Positions 25,154-34,170 of a DNA stretch of 64,000 nt are shown here, piece by piece. The notes under the pieces are model-generated. The model did no database searches and was not told the origin of the DNA. It saw only the letters and a program-made list of their open reading frames with translations. The DNA is from Nocardia fluminea (GTDB taxonomy: Bacteria; Actinomycetota; Actinomycetes; Mycobacteriales; Mycobacteriaceae), in NCBI RefSeq assembly GCF_002846365.1, contig NZ_PJMW01000001.1, positions 620,001 to 684,000 of the forward strand, written 5' to 3'. The translations under genes and the position numbers were made by a program. Position 1 is the first letter of the stretch. Each line of letters begins with the position of its first letter.

Positions 25154-27196
25154 TCACTTCCTCCGGATCACGATTTCGCCGTACGCGCCGACGGTGGCCT
25201 GCTGCCCCGCGCCGACATGAGTCGTGGACAGTTCCTCTTCGACGACCGCGGGGCCGTCGAGCACGTCGCCTGCCCGCAGACTCGTGCGGTCGTAGACGTG
25301 GGCTTGCTGAGCACCGATACCGTCGGCGTCGAGGTCGCCGAGATAGCGCAGGGTCACCGTGCGGATCGGTACGAGCGCTCCGTCGGCCGGGCCGCGGGCG
25401 TCGATGCGCGCGTATTCGACTTTGGGGGTGTCGAGCACCGCGCGGACCCGGAACGTCACGCCTTCGACGGGCATGATCTCGAACCGATTGCCGGAGCGGA
25501 CCTCGTAGGTCTCGTGAAAGGCCGACACCATCGCCGCGACTGCGGCCTCGTCGATGGTTCCGCTCGGCACCGGGACGAACGGTGTCTCCCAGCTCTGACC
25601 GGCCAGGTGCGCGTCCATGCTGCGCAGCATCCGCACCGATCCGCCGCCGGTCCGCGCGCGCAACTGCTCCTCCATCTCGGCGAACAAGGCGTCGATCGCG
25701 GGCGCGGCATCGCCGGTGAGCATGAGGTAAGCGCTGCGATCAACGGTGAACACCTGGTCGGTGGACAGCAATCCGACAGCGGAGAACAAACCGGGGTTCG
25801 GCGGCACGATCACCTGTTTGCACTGCACTGTGTCCAGCACCGCGGGCAACAACATCGGGCCTGCCGCGCCGAAGGCGACAAGGCTGTAGTCGCGCGGGTC
25901 GACACCGTTCTTGATGGCGACATTGAACACGCCCTCGGCCATGTTGTTGACGGCCATTTCGTAGGCGTAGCGCACCCGGTGGGCGAGGTCGAGCTCGGTG
26001 TCCAGAGTGTCGAAGGCCCGGCGCGACGCGTCGGCGTCGAGTTGCAGTTCCCCGCCCGCGAAGTCGTCGGCGTCGAGGATTCCGATCAGCAGGCAGGTGT
26101 CGGTAGTCGTCGGTTGGGTGCCCCCGCGGCCGTAACAGGCGGGTCCGGGCTGGGCTCGGGCACTGTCCGGCCCGACCTGGATCTCGCCGGCGGCGCCGAT
26201 GGACACGATGCTGCCGCCGCCTGCGCCGATGCTGGAGATGTCGTTGGCGAGGGCGTTCACCACGAGGTCGTGCTCGAGCTCGAAGGTGGTGTTGACGAAC
26301 GGTTCGCCGTCGCTGACCACGCTGATGTCGCAGGACGCGCCGCCCACATCGGCGCACAGCAGGTCGTTCTCGTCGATCAGCTTGCCGAAGTGCGCGCAGG
26401 CGACGGTGCCCGCGGCGGGACCGGAGAACACGATCCGGAACGGCTGCTCCATCGCCTGGGCCGCCGGAACCAGCGTGGCGGCGCAGTCGGCGAAGTTGAG
26501 CTGACCGGCGAATCCGAGTTCGCTCAGCCCCTTCTCCAGGCCCGCGGTGTAGTCGGAGTAGATGATCTTCATCAGGGTGTCGATCACCGTGGTGGAGGCG
26601 CGGGCGTATTCCTTCGCCAGCGGCGAGACCTCGCTCGAGATCGAGCACGGCACATCGCCGAGCACCTCGCGCACCAGCTCGCGCAGGCGCACCTCGTGTA
26701 CCGGGTCGACATAGGCGTTGATCAGGCAGATGGCGACGCCGGCGACCTCGCACCGGCGCAGTACCTCGAGTTCGGTCCTGGCCTGGTCCTCGTCGAGTTC
26801 GAAGAGCACTCCGCCATCGGCGGTGATCCGCTCGTGGATGCCACGGCGCAGGTAGCGCTGCACCAGCGGCCTGGAGGCGTCGCCGAAGCTGCGCCGCCAG
26901 TGCGGGTCGAGAATGGCCTCGGCCGGGCGCCAGACCCGGCCCATGTCGAGGATGTCGCGGTGGCCTTCGGTGGTCAGGAAGCCGATCTTGGGCAGCTGAC
27001 GGGTGATCACGGCGTTGAGGCCGTGCGTGCTGGCGTGGTTGAACACCGTCGCGTCCGTGACGCCGAGTACCTCGGCGCCGCGCAAGACCGGGCCCGCGAC
27101 CTCGGCGTAGTCGGTGGAAATCTTGGCGGTGTGGATCCGCCCGTCGCGCCAGGCGACGACGTCGGTGAACGTGCCGCCCACATCGACTGCGATCAT
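25154..27196 (-). CDS. HyuA-type (hydantoinase A/oxoprolinase) subunit, left copy
   Basis: 680-residue ASKHA-fold ATPase subunit. It begins directly with I-A-V-D-V-G-G-T-F-T-D (phosphate-1 loop) and has a second nucleotide-binding motif C-A-D-V-G-G-A-S-C-D-I, where relatives usually read D-V-G-G-T-S-T-D-[IV]. The ATG at 27196 follows AGGAG by 7 nt; the frame extends upstream without coding character. In the family this subunit phosphorylates the substrate or bicarbonate. It lies 26 bp after the zinc-ribbon gene and 1 bp before HyuB. Confidence 0.9.
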   Translation of the reverse strand: MIAVDVGGTFTDVVAWRDGRIHTAKISTDYAEVAGPVLRGAEVLGVTDATVFNHASTHGLNAVITRQLPKIGFLTTEGHRDILDMGRVWRPAEAILDPHWRRSFGDASRPLVQRYLRRGIHERITADGGVLFELDEDQARTELEVLRRCEVAGVAICLINAYVDPVHEVRLRELVREVLGDVPCSISSEVSPLAKEYARASTTVIDTLMKIIYSDYTAGLEKGLSELGFAGQLNFADCAATLVPAAQAMEQPFRIVFSGPAAGTVACAHFGKLIDENDLLCADVGGASCDISVVSDGEPFVNTTFELEHDLVVNALANDISSIGAGGGSIVSIGAAGEIQVGPDSARAQPGPACYGRGGTQPTTTDTCLLIGILDADDFAGGELQLDADASRRAFDTLDTELDLAHRVRYAYEMAVNNMAEGVFNVAIKNGVDPRDYSLVAFGAAGPMLLPAVLDTVQCKQVIVPPNPGLFSAVGLLSTDQVFTVDRSAYLMLTGDAAPAIDALFAEMEEQLRARTGGGSVRMLRSMDAHLAGQSWETPFVPVPSGTIDEAAVAAMVSAFHETYEVRSGNRFEIMPVEGVTFRVRAVLDTPKVEYARIDARGPADGALVPIRTVTLRYLGDLDADGIGAQQAHVYDRTSLRAGDVLDGPAVVEEELSTTHVGAGQQATVGAYGEIVIRRK

Positions 27197-27222
27197 GATG
27201 GCTCCTGAAGGTGATTCGGTGT

Positions 27223-27432
27223 TCAGACGAGGTCGGCGAGCAGCTGAATGGGACCGAGCCGGTGCCAAGGCTCTCGCGACACGGAGTGCAGGCAGTGCTG
27301 GCACTTGACGACCTGCACCCAACCCTGCTCCGCGACAACGGGATACGCGCGCAGATCGGCGGCACCGCAGCGGGGGCAGGTGCCGTCGCGTGGTTCGCGA
27401 TTCACCTCGAGCGGTGGCGGTACGTCAGGCAT
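27223..27432 (-). CDS. small zinc-ribbon protein, candidate third carboxylase subunit, left copy
   Basis: 69-residue protein with four cysteines in two C-x2-C pairs (19/22 and 44/47), the second within V-V-K-C-Q-H-C-L-H-S-V-S. It is a paralogue of the protein at 33867, which accompanies the other HyuAB pair, so a structural link to the enzyme is likely. The acetone carboxylase gamma subunit is also a small zinc protein; whether this is an homologue or an analogue cannot be settled here. The ATG at 27432 has AGGAGG 7 nt upstream. It is the first gene of the left operon, whereas in the right operon it is third. Confidence 0.75.
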   Translation of the reverse strand: MPDVPPPLEVNREPRDGTCPRCGAADLRAYPVVAEQGWVQVVKCQHCLHSVSREPWHRLGPIQLLADLV

Positions 27433-27571
27433 TTCTGGTCCTCCTGCGGCGATGGGATATTCGGCCGAGTGCCGTGAGGACGACGCTAGAAGTGAGAGAG
27501 CTGGGTCACAATCCGCCCAGCGAAGCTCGGCTATCCGAGTACCGAACGCGACCACCTTCGCGGCAGAACGT

Positions 27572-27594
27572 ATATTATATTCATTATGTGACAC
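27572..27594. promoter_or_regulatory. A/T-rich operator candidate between zinc-ribbon and AraC genes (motif B)
   Basis: ATATTATATT (27572-27581) and ATGTGACAC (27586-27594) lie in the divergent region. Both words recur, in reversed order, at 52211-52231 upstream of the alcohol dehydrogenase gene. The minus strand reads ACATAATGAATATAATATAC, resembling the sites at 51264 and 59522. Confidence 0.5.
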
Positions 27595-27615
27595 CCATCA
27601 CGCTCGAGAGGAGGG

Positions 27616-28611
27616 GTGCACCCGTTGTTGTCAACGCCGATAACCTGCGCGAGTGCCTTCCGCACGGCCGACCCAGCCGCCGCCCATGATCACGTGGCCG
27701 CCGCGTTCGCCCATCACGATCTCGTCCTCGACGACCGTCGCGGTTTCGATTTCGCCCTCGAGTCGGTGCGCTCGGAGAGTCTGACCGTCGGCCGGATGGC
27801 CTACGGCACCACCGCGCGCATCGACGGTCCGCCGATGCGGTCCTGCTATCACGTGAATCTGTCGGTCGCCGGCCACAGCACGGTGGCCCAGCACGGCAGG
27901 CGCCAGTCGTTCGCCGCGGGACAGGCCGGAGTGGCGCTCGTCCACGACGCTCCGGTGTCGATCCGCTGGAGTGCCGATGCCGCGCACTATCACATCAATC
28001 TGCGTCGCGAGCCCTTCGAACGCCACGCCGCGCGACTGCTCGGCCACCGGGAAACCGAGCCCGTTCGCTTCGACCTCACCTTCCCCATGGATTCGCCGCC
28101 GGGCCGCGCCTTGCTGGCTTCTACCCGTTTCGTCTACGCCGAGTTGGCCCGCGAGGGCGGGGTGTCGACGATGCCGCTGGCGTGCAGAGAGCTCGAGTCC
28201 ACGTTGATGACGCAGCTGCTGCTCACCGCGCCGAGCCAGCTCACCCCGTCACTGACCGGCTCCGCGCCGAGCATCGGCCCGGCACGGGTACGCGAGGCCG
28301 TCGCCTATATCCACGCCAATCCCGACGCCGACGTCACGACCGCCGAGCTCGCGGCCCGGGCCGGAGTCACCGCACGGGCGCTCCAACTGGGGTTTCGTGA
28401 CGCGGTCGGGATGTCGCCCAGCGCGTACGTCCGAGCGGTACGACTGGACCGGGTCCACGACGAATTGTCCTCCGGCCGAGCGATGTCGGTGAGCGATACC
28501 GCGATGCGATGGGGCTTCTACCACCTCGGTCGCTTGGCTCAGCAGTACCGCGAACGATTCGCCGAGCTGCCGTCGGAGACGGTCGCCGGAACGGGTCGGA
28601 GCGGGCAGTAG
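27616..28611 (+). CDS. AraC-family transcriptional regulator
   Basis: 331-residue regulator. An N-terminal cupin-like sensory domain (C-Y-H-V-N-L-S-V-A-G-H near 77-88) precedes a C-terminal double helix-turn-helix with A-A-R-A-G-V-T-A-R-A-L-Q-L-G-F-R and the family-typical final segment A-M-R-W-G-F-Y-H-L-G-R-L-A-Q-Q-Y-R-E-R-F. The start is uncertain: GTG 27616 is only 1 nt from the strong AGGAGG at 27609-27614, so the TTG at 27625 may be the real start. It is divergent from the left HyuAB operon and 22 bp before a LuxR-type gene, so it is a good candidate controller of one or both carboxylase modules. Confidence 0.88.
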   Translation: MHPLLSTPITCASAFRTADPAAAHDHVAAAFAHHDLVLDDRRGFDFALESVRSESLTVGRMAYGTTARIDGPPMRSCYHVNLSVAGHSTVAQHGRRQSFAAGQAGVALVHDAPVSIRWSADAAHYHINLRREPFERHAARLLGHRETEPVRFDLTFPMDSPPGRALLASTRFVYAELAREGGVSTMPLACRELESTLMTQLLLTAPSQLTPSLTGSAPSIGPARVREAVAYIHANPDADVTTAELAARAGVTARALQLGFRDAVGMSPSAYVRAVRLDRVHDELSSGRAMSVSDTAMRWGFYHLGRLAQQYRERFAELPSETVAGTGRSGQ

Positions 28612-28633
28612 CGCAGGGACAGGAGTCGCGAGT

Positions 28634-29722
28634 ATGAGCAGTTCATCGACACAGCGCAGTGCCGCCGAGCTGGCTGCCATGGTCACCGAGATCGCCGAGG
28701 ACGCGGGTAGCCTGCTCGATCACGACCCGGTCGGACTGCCGGCTTCCACGACGAGTCGGACTCTGGGTGACCTGTGGGAAACGGTGACAGCCCAAGCGCT
28801 GCGCGAAGCCGACGCCGGGGGCTCGTCTCCTACGCGGCTGACCGAACTGATCGGGGTCCTCGACCGGATCAGGGCGGCGGAATCGATACAGGCGCAGGTG
28901 CGGCTCACCCAACGAACCCGGCAGCTGGGCAAGGTCCATACCGCGCTCACAGAGGTGGGTAGCGCGACAACGGTCGATTCGCTGCTCGCCCGGATTCCGG
29001 AAGCAACATGCGGACTCGGGTTCGATCGCGCGCTGGTCTCCACCGTCGACGGGGCATGGCGGTTACACACGATGTTCGTCGTGCGAGATCCCCGCTGGGC
29101 CGCGGACATCGTCGCGGTGGGACGCGAGAACCCGCCGATCCTCGACCAGGGAATCGTCGAAAACGACACGGTGGTCGACGCGCGGGCCCTGCTCGTGCAC
29201 GAAGTGCAGGACAACCCACGCGTCAATCGCCCGCTGGCGGCGATCACCAAGTCCTCCTCCTACGGAATCGCGCCACTGATGATCGACGGAGAAGTGGTCG
29301 GCCTGGTGCACGGGGACTGCTACCACCAGCAGCGAGCGCTCGACGACGTCGATCAGCTGCTGTTGTCGGCCTTCGCCCAAGGTTTGAGTCAGCATCTGGC
29401 GAGAGTGTCTGTGCTGGAAGGGATGTCGGCGATCCGCACTCAGCTCGACAGCCTCGGACGGTGGCGTTCGCCCGCAGTCACGGAATCGATCGCGTTGAGC
29501 CGCGACGACGATTCGGTACTGACCCGCCGTGAAGTGCAGATTGTCCGGTTGCTCGCCGCGGGCGATGCCAACGCCAAGATCGCCCGCAAGCTCACCATCT
29601 CCGAAGGCACCGTCAAAACTCACATCACCCGCGTGCTGCGCAAGCTGGGCGCCGCCAATCGCGCCGAAGCGGTCTCGATCTGGCTGCGGAACTCGGACTC
29701 GACCGGGTCCCTCCGCGCCTGA
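28634..29722 (+). CDS. GAF-LuxR transcriptional regulator
   Basis: 362-residue regulator. The N-terminal 90 residues are helical. A GAF-like domain follows (about 95-265; V-D-S-L-L-A-R-I-P-E-A...I-D-G-E-V-V-G-L-V-H-G-D), then a LuxR helix-turn-helix at about 295-355 (L-T-R-R-E-V-Q-I-V-R-L-L-A-A-G...I-S-E-G-T-V-K-T-H-I). No phosphoacceptor domain is present, so it is not a response regulator. An AGGAG precedes the ATG. Co-transcribed with AraC and directly upstream of the right HyuAB operon, which it may activate in response to a small aromatic or similar GAF ligand (inference). Confidence 0.85.
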   Translation: MSSSSTQRSAAELAAMVTEIAEDAGSLLDHDPVGLPASTTSRTLGDLWETVTAQALREADAGGSSPTRLTELIGVLDRIRAAESIQAQVRLTQRTRQLGKVHTALTEVGSATTVDSLLARIPEATCGLGFDRALVSTVDGAWRLHTMFVVRDPRWAADIVAVGRENPPILDQGIVENDTVVDARALLVHEVQDNPRVNRPLAAITKSSSYGIAPLMIDGEVVGLVHGDCYHQQRALDDVDQLLLSAFAQGLSQHLARVSVLEGMSAIRTQLDSLGRWRSPAVTESIALSRDDDSVLTRREVQIVRLLAAGDANAKIARKLTISEGTVKTHITRVLRKLGAANRAEAVSIWLRNSDSTGSLRA

Positions 29723-29854
29723 GGCCACCGGATAGACCGAAAGTCGTACAAACCTCTTACCCACGCCAGATGTCGGCGAGCCCGCCGAACGGAAAAGTGA
29801 CCTGTGACATAGAGCGGCACCATCTGCCGCAGCACACGGCACGGAGGCGCGGGT

Positions 29855-31921
29855 ATGACACAGAGCGAACGAGGAGCCGACTGGATCGTCGGCATCGACG
29901 TCGGCGGCACGTTCACCGACATCATCGGGCTGCACCAGGGCACCGGGGAGATCCGCGACGGCAAGGTCCTGTCCACCGTGGAACAGGAGGTGGGCGTCCT
30001 CGAGGCGTTGGCGGCGATCGACGTCGCGGTGCCCGAAGTGGCCGAGATCGTGCACGGGCACACCGTGGGGATCAACGCGCTGCTCAGCCGGACCGGCGCG
30101 CACACCGGCCTGATCGCCACCGGCGGCCACCGCGATCTGCTCGACATCGGTCGCATGCACCGCGAATTCGGGGATCGCTTCTACGATCCCACCTGGCTGC
30201 GTCCCCATCAGGAACGCCCGATCGTGCGCCGCGAATCGCGCTTCGGTGTCCCCGGCCGTCTGCGCTACGACGGCAGCGAGCTGCTGGCACTGGACGAGGA
30301 CGCGGTGCGCCGGGCCGCCAGGGAACTCGGCGAGCAGGGCGCGCGCTCGGTGGCGGTGTGCCTGATGAACTCCTACATCAACACCGATCACGAACGGCGG
30401 GCCGCCGAGATCGTCGCCGAGGAACTGCCGGGCGCCTACATCCAGACTTCGGCGTTGTATCCGGTGACGCGCGAGCACGAGCGCACCACCACGGTGGCCC
30501 TGGACGCCTATGTCGGCCCGGCGGTCGTCGGCTATCTCGAGCGTCTGATGGCCCGGCTGTCCGAGCAGGACTACCGGGGCACCTTGTGGATCATGATGAT
30601 GAACGGCGGTGTGTCGACCTTCGCCGACGCCAGCCGGGCGCCGGTGTTCCAGCTCGTCTCCGGTCCGGTCGGTGGTGTGAGCGGCAGCGTCAAGCTCGCC
30701 AACGAGAGCAGTGCGCCGAATCTGCTCACCATCGATGTCGGCGGCACCAGCACCGACGTGGCCGCGATCCGCGGTGGCAAGACTCCGCTCACCGACACCT
30801 GGACGCTCGAAACCGGTCTGACGCTGACCATGCCGCTGGTCGACGTAGAGAGCATCGGTTCCGGCGCGGGCAGCCTGATCCGGCCCAGCGCGCTGGGCGC
30901 CGTCGCCGTCGGGCCCGCGTCGGCCGGGTCGAACCCCGGCCCGGTCTGCTACCAGCGTGGCGGTGTGGAGCCGACGCTCACCGACGCGTGCGCCGCACTG
31001 GGCATCCTGGCGCCAGATCTGTTCGCCAACGGCGCGATCCAGCTCGATGTGGACTCCGCTGTCGAGGCACTGCGCACCACGGGCAAGCAGTGGGGCATGT
31101 CCGCGATCGAACTCGCTTCTGCCGCTTACGAAATCGCCTGCCAGGACATCGCGGCGAAGGTGCGCAGCATCTCGGTGTATCGCGGGCTCGATGTCCGCGA
31201 GTTCGCCTTGCAGCCGTCCGGGTCGGCGGGCCCCATGCTCGCCGACCGGGTGGGCCAGATCCTCGGCCTGGACAAGGTGATCGTGCCCCGCAGCCCCGGC
31301 CAGTTCTCCGCCCTCGGTCTGCTGCGCAGCGATCTCATGGTGACGCGCGCGCAATCCATCATGACCCCGCTGGCCCCCGACCGGGCCGACGCCGTCGAGG
31401 CCGCGTTCACGGCATTGCAGGACAGCATCAGAACCGATCTGCAAGCCCAGGGCATCGACGTGTCGCGCCTGCGCTTCGAACGCGCGGTGTTCGCGATGTA
31501 TCGCGGGCAAACATGGGACAACCGCCTGCCGATCGCGGGGGGTGCTGTCACCGCCGAGCGAGTCGGGGAGCTGATCCCCGCCTTCCACGAGTTCTACCAG
31601 GAGTCCTACGGATTCGCGGCACCCGAGATTCCCGTGGTCGTGTCCACGGTCGAGGTGACCGCGGTGATCCCCCGCGAAATCGGCGCCGCCGACCGGACCC
31701 CCGACGAGGGCGATGCCTTCCTGCGCACGACCACGCTGACCGTGCCCGGCACCACCGAGTCCGTCGAGGCGCCGATCTATGTCCGCGAACGTCTCGCGCC
31801 GCACCGCCCGGTGTCAGGGCCCGCCCTGATCGCCGAGAAGTTCGCGACCACCCTGGTCCTGCCCGGTCGGGTGGCCCAGGTGGACGACGACCTCAATCTC
31901 ATCATCGAGCCGCAGGCCTGA
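29855..31921 (+). CDS. HyuA-type (hydantoinase A/oxoprolinase) subunit, right copy
   Basis: 688-residue ATPase subunit with I-D-V-G-G-T-F-T-D at 14-22 and T-I-D-V-G-G-T-S-T-D-V as the second nucleotide motif, here canonical, unlike in the left copy. GGAGG precedes the ATG by 8 nt. It is followed after 9 bp by HyuB. Sequence differs enough from the left HyuA to suggest an old duplication or separate acquisition and a different substrate. Predicted role as for the left copy: ATP-dependent activation step of a carboxylase or amidohydrolase. Confidence 0.9.
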   Translation: MTQSERGADWIVGIDVGGTFTDIIGLHQGTGEIRDGKVLSTVEQEVGVLEALAAIDVAVPEVAEIVHGHTVGINALLSRTGAHTGLIATGGHRDLLDIGRMHREFGDRFYDPTWLRPHQERPIVRRESRFGVPGRLRYDGSELLALDEDAVRRAARELGEQGARSVAVCLMNSYINTDHERRAAEIVAEELPGAYIQTSALYPVTREHERTTTVALDAYVGPAVVGYLERLMARLSEQDYRGTLWIMMMNGGVSTFADASRAPVFQLVSGPVGGVSGSVKLANESSAPNLLTIDVGGTSTDVAAIRGGKTPLTDTWTLETGLTLTMPLVDVESIGSGAGSLIRPSALGAVAVGPASAGSNPGPVCYQRGGVEPTLTDACAALGILAPDLFANGAIQLDVDSAVEALRTTGKQWGMSAIELASAAYEIACQDIAAKVRSISVYRGLDVREFALQPSGSAGPMLADRVGQILGLDKVIVPRSPGQFSALGLLRSDLMVTRAQSIMTPLAPDRADAVEAAFTALQDSIRTDLQAQGIDVSRLRFERAVFAMYRGQTWDNRLPIAGGAVTAERVGELIPAFHEFYQESYGFAAPEIPVVVSTVEVTAVIPREIGAADRTPDEGDAFLRTTTLTVPGTTESVEAPIYVRERLAPHRPVSGPALIAEKFATTLVLPGRVAQVDDDLNLIIEPQA

Positions 31922-31930
31922 GGAGCAATC

Positions 31931-33850
31931 ATGACCATCACCACCGATACCCCCGGCCCCGCGGTCGACGTCGAACTCGACATCCTGCGCTACGGCCTCG
32001 TCGAAGTGGCCAGAGAAATGCTGGATTCGCTGATGCGCAGCGCCTTTTCACCGGTCTGCCGCGACATCCTCGACTGCACCAGCGCCATCCACATGCGCAC
32101 CGACGACGGCTGGGAGACAGTCGCACTGTGGGAGGGCTGTATGCAGCACGCCTTCACCGCACCGCACATCGCGAACTTCGTGATGGACGACTGGGACATC
32201 GACACCATGCAGCCCGGTGACGTCATCTTCGTCAACGACCCGTGGCGGGGCACCATCCACCAGTCCGACGTGAACCTGCTGCGGCCGGTGTTCGTGAACG
32301 GGCGCGTGGAATTCCTGCTGCACTCGACCTCGCACCTGGTCGACCTCGGCGGGGCGATCCCCGGCGGCTTCTCCAACGGCACCCAGACCCACTTCGAGGA
32401 ACAGCTCAAACTGCCGCCGACCCTGTTGTACGCCAACGACATTGCGGTGCGCCCGACCTTCAACTTCATCCTCGAGAACAACCGCGTGCCCCAGCTCGTG
32501 CTCGGCGACCTGCGCGCCCTGCACGGTTGCCTGGTCGTGGGTGAACGCCAGCTCCAGGAACTGATCGCCCGCAGTGGGCTGGCCGGAGTCCGCGCGGCGG
32601 GTCGGTACGCCATCGAGTCCACCGAGGCGAGCATGCGGCGTGGCATCGCGAGTATCCCCGATGGTGACTACACCGCCGAGGACTTCCTCGACGAAGACGG
32701 CGTGAGCGATGAGGCGATCCCGGTGCACGTGACCGTGAAGGTGCGTGGCGACTCGATGGAGATCGACTTCTCCGGCTCCGGTCGCCAGCCACTGGGCAAC
32801 TGTGGCACCGCCTGGTGCGAGGCCACCCGCTGCATCGAGGCGGTCAAGCTGATGGTCGACCCGGCCACACCGGTCAACAGCGGCACCCTGCGCCCGATCG
32901 AGACCCTCCTGCCGCCCGGCAGTGTGGTGCAGGTCCTGCCGCCGTCGAGCTGCTCCAATCACGCCGATATCGGTGCGCGCGGCATCAATGTGGTGACCCA
33001 GGCGCTGAGCCAGGCCACCGACGAGGCCTTCGCCTGCGACACCGGCACCGCTGTGGTCGTGAGCCTGGGCGGCATCGACACTCGACCCGGTCACGAAGGC
33101 ACGCCCTGGGGTGCGTTCGCGCTCGCCGGCGGCGGCTGGGGCGGAACCTGGAAGGAGGACGGTGTCTCCTTCTGCGTGATCCCGATCGGCAACTGCCGCA
33201 CCTCGGTGCAGGAGCACCTCGAGATCGAGAGCCCGCTGGTCGTCGTCCAGCACGAGATGGTCATCGACACCGCCGGTGCGGGGCAGTACCGCGGCGGCGC
33301 CGGCTCGGTGTATTCGATCTACGCCGAATCCGACACGATGGTGACCGTCACCGCCGACCGGATCCGGGTCGGCGCGCCGGGATCCAACGGTGGCGGCGCG
33401 GGCGCCCCCGCCTTCGGCTGGTACATCGAGAATTTCGATCTCGCCCGGCACGGCGATCCGCTGGATCTGCGCGGCATCGAGCCACTGTTCGGCATGTTCG
33501 ACGCCGACGGCAGACCCGACCCCAACCACGGCGAATTCGGCCGGGGCGCGCGCTATCAGACGGGCAAGTTCTCCGGTCTGGTCCTGAGAGCCGGTGACGC
33601 TCTGCGGTTCGTCATCGGTGGTGGCGGCGGCTGGGGCGATCCGCTCGAACGCGAAGTGGACAAGGTCGCGGCAGATGTGCGTGCCGACCTGGTGAGTGCC
33701 GAATTCGCCGCTGCCGGTTACGGAGTGGTGCTGACCGACGGGGTGGTCGACGAATCGGCTACCGCTGCGCAGCGTGCGCGCCTGGCGACCGAGCGCGCCG
33801 AAGGGCGCTGGCAGGTACCGATTGCCACTCCCCGTACCTGGACACTCTGA
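31931..33850 (+). CDS. HyuB-type (hydantoinase B/oxoprolinase) subunit, right copy
   Basis: 639-residue subunit. Family motifs are F-S-P-V-C-R-D-I-L near residue 39, P-G-D-V-I-F-V-N-D-P-W-R-G-T-I-H near 97, and C-terminal G-G-G-G-W-G-D-P-L-E-R-E. GAGGAG lies before the ATG. It forms a module with the preceding HyuA (9-bp gap) and the following zinc-ribbon gene (16-bp gap). Tight spacing in the order A-B-zinc protein supports a three-subunit enzyme. Confidence 0.9.
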   Translation: MTITTDTPGPAVDVELDILRYGLVEVAREMLDSLMRSAFSPVCRDILDCTSAIHMRTDDGWETVALWEGCMQHAFTAPHIANFVMDDWDIDTMQPGDVIFVNDPWRGTIHQSDVNLLRPVFVNGRVEFLLHSTSHLVDLGGAIPGGFSNGTQTHFEEQLKLPPTLLYANDIAVRPTFNFILENNRVPQLVLGDLRALHGCLVVGERQLQELIARSGLAGVRAAGRYAIESTEASMRRGIASIPDGDYTAEDFLDEDGVSDEAIPVHVTVKVRGDSMEIDFSGSGRQPLGNCGTAWCEATRCIEAVKLMVDPATPVNSGTLRPIETLLPPGSVVQVLPPSSCSNHADIGARGINVVTQALSQATDEAFACDTGTAVVVSLGGIDTRPGHEGTPWGAFALAGGGWGGTWKEDGVSFCVIPIGNCRTSVQEHLEIESPLVVVQHEMVIDTAGAGQYRGGAGSVYSIYAESDTMVTVTADRIRVGAPGSNGGGAGAPAFGWYIENFDLARHGDPLDLRGIEPLFGMFDADGRPDPNHGEFGRGARYQTGKFSGLVLRAGDALRFVIGGGGGWGDPLEREVDKVAADVRADLVSAEFAAAGYGVVLTDGVVDESATAAQRARLATERAEGRWQVPIATPRTWTL

Positions 33851-33866
33851 AGACAAGGACAATCCC

Positions 33867-34127
33867 ATGGCAGTCGATCGACTCCTGTTCCCCCGCCCCG
33901 ACACCGACCGCGTGTATGTCGAACGCGTGCCCGTCGACGGCGCCTGCCCGGCGTGCGAGGCCACGGAGCTGGCCCGCTATCCCGTCGCCAACTTCCTCGG
34001 CCCGCGCATGGTCGTGAAGTGCCAGCAGTGTTTTCACCACGTCTCGGTGACGCGCCCGGAGCCGGAGGACCACTGGCCCGCGTGGCGTTCTCCCGCCAGG
34101 GACTGGCCCGCCTCCCGCGTGGGATAA
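33867..34127 (+). CDS. small zinc-ribbon protein, candidate third carboxylase subunit, right copy
   Basis: 86-residue protein with C-x2-C pairs at 27/30 and 52/55 (G-A-C-P-A-C and V-V-K-C-Q-Q-C-F-H-H-V-S). It aligns with the 69-residue protein at 27223 over the whole ribbon and has an additional W/P-rich tail (D-H-W-P-A-W-R-S-P-A-R-D-W). The ATG is chosen because AAGGA lies 8 nt upstream; the open frame extends into the HyuB gene. Presence of one such gene beside each HyuAB pair is the main evidence that it is part of the enzyme. Confidence 0.75.
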   Translation: MAVDRLLFPRPDTDRVYVERVPVDGACPACEATELARYPVANFLGPRMVVKCQQCFHHVSVTRPEPEDHWPAWRSPARDWPASRVG

Positions 34128-34170
34128 GCGCTCCCCCTACATCATTCGTTCCAACAGATAGGTCACCACC

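Noticed and set aside
25046..27208. 720-residue plus-strand open frame over the left HyuA gene
   Set aside because: Antisense shadow of HyuA with V/G/H-rich composition; HyuA motifs lie on the minus strand.
29063..31804. 913-residue open frame on the minus strand
   Set aside because: It is antisense to the LuxR C-terminus and to the right HyuA gene, with His/Gly/Arg-rich low-complexity composition and no motif; a high-GC shadow frame.
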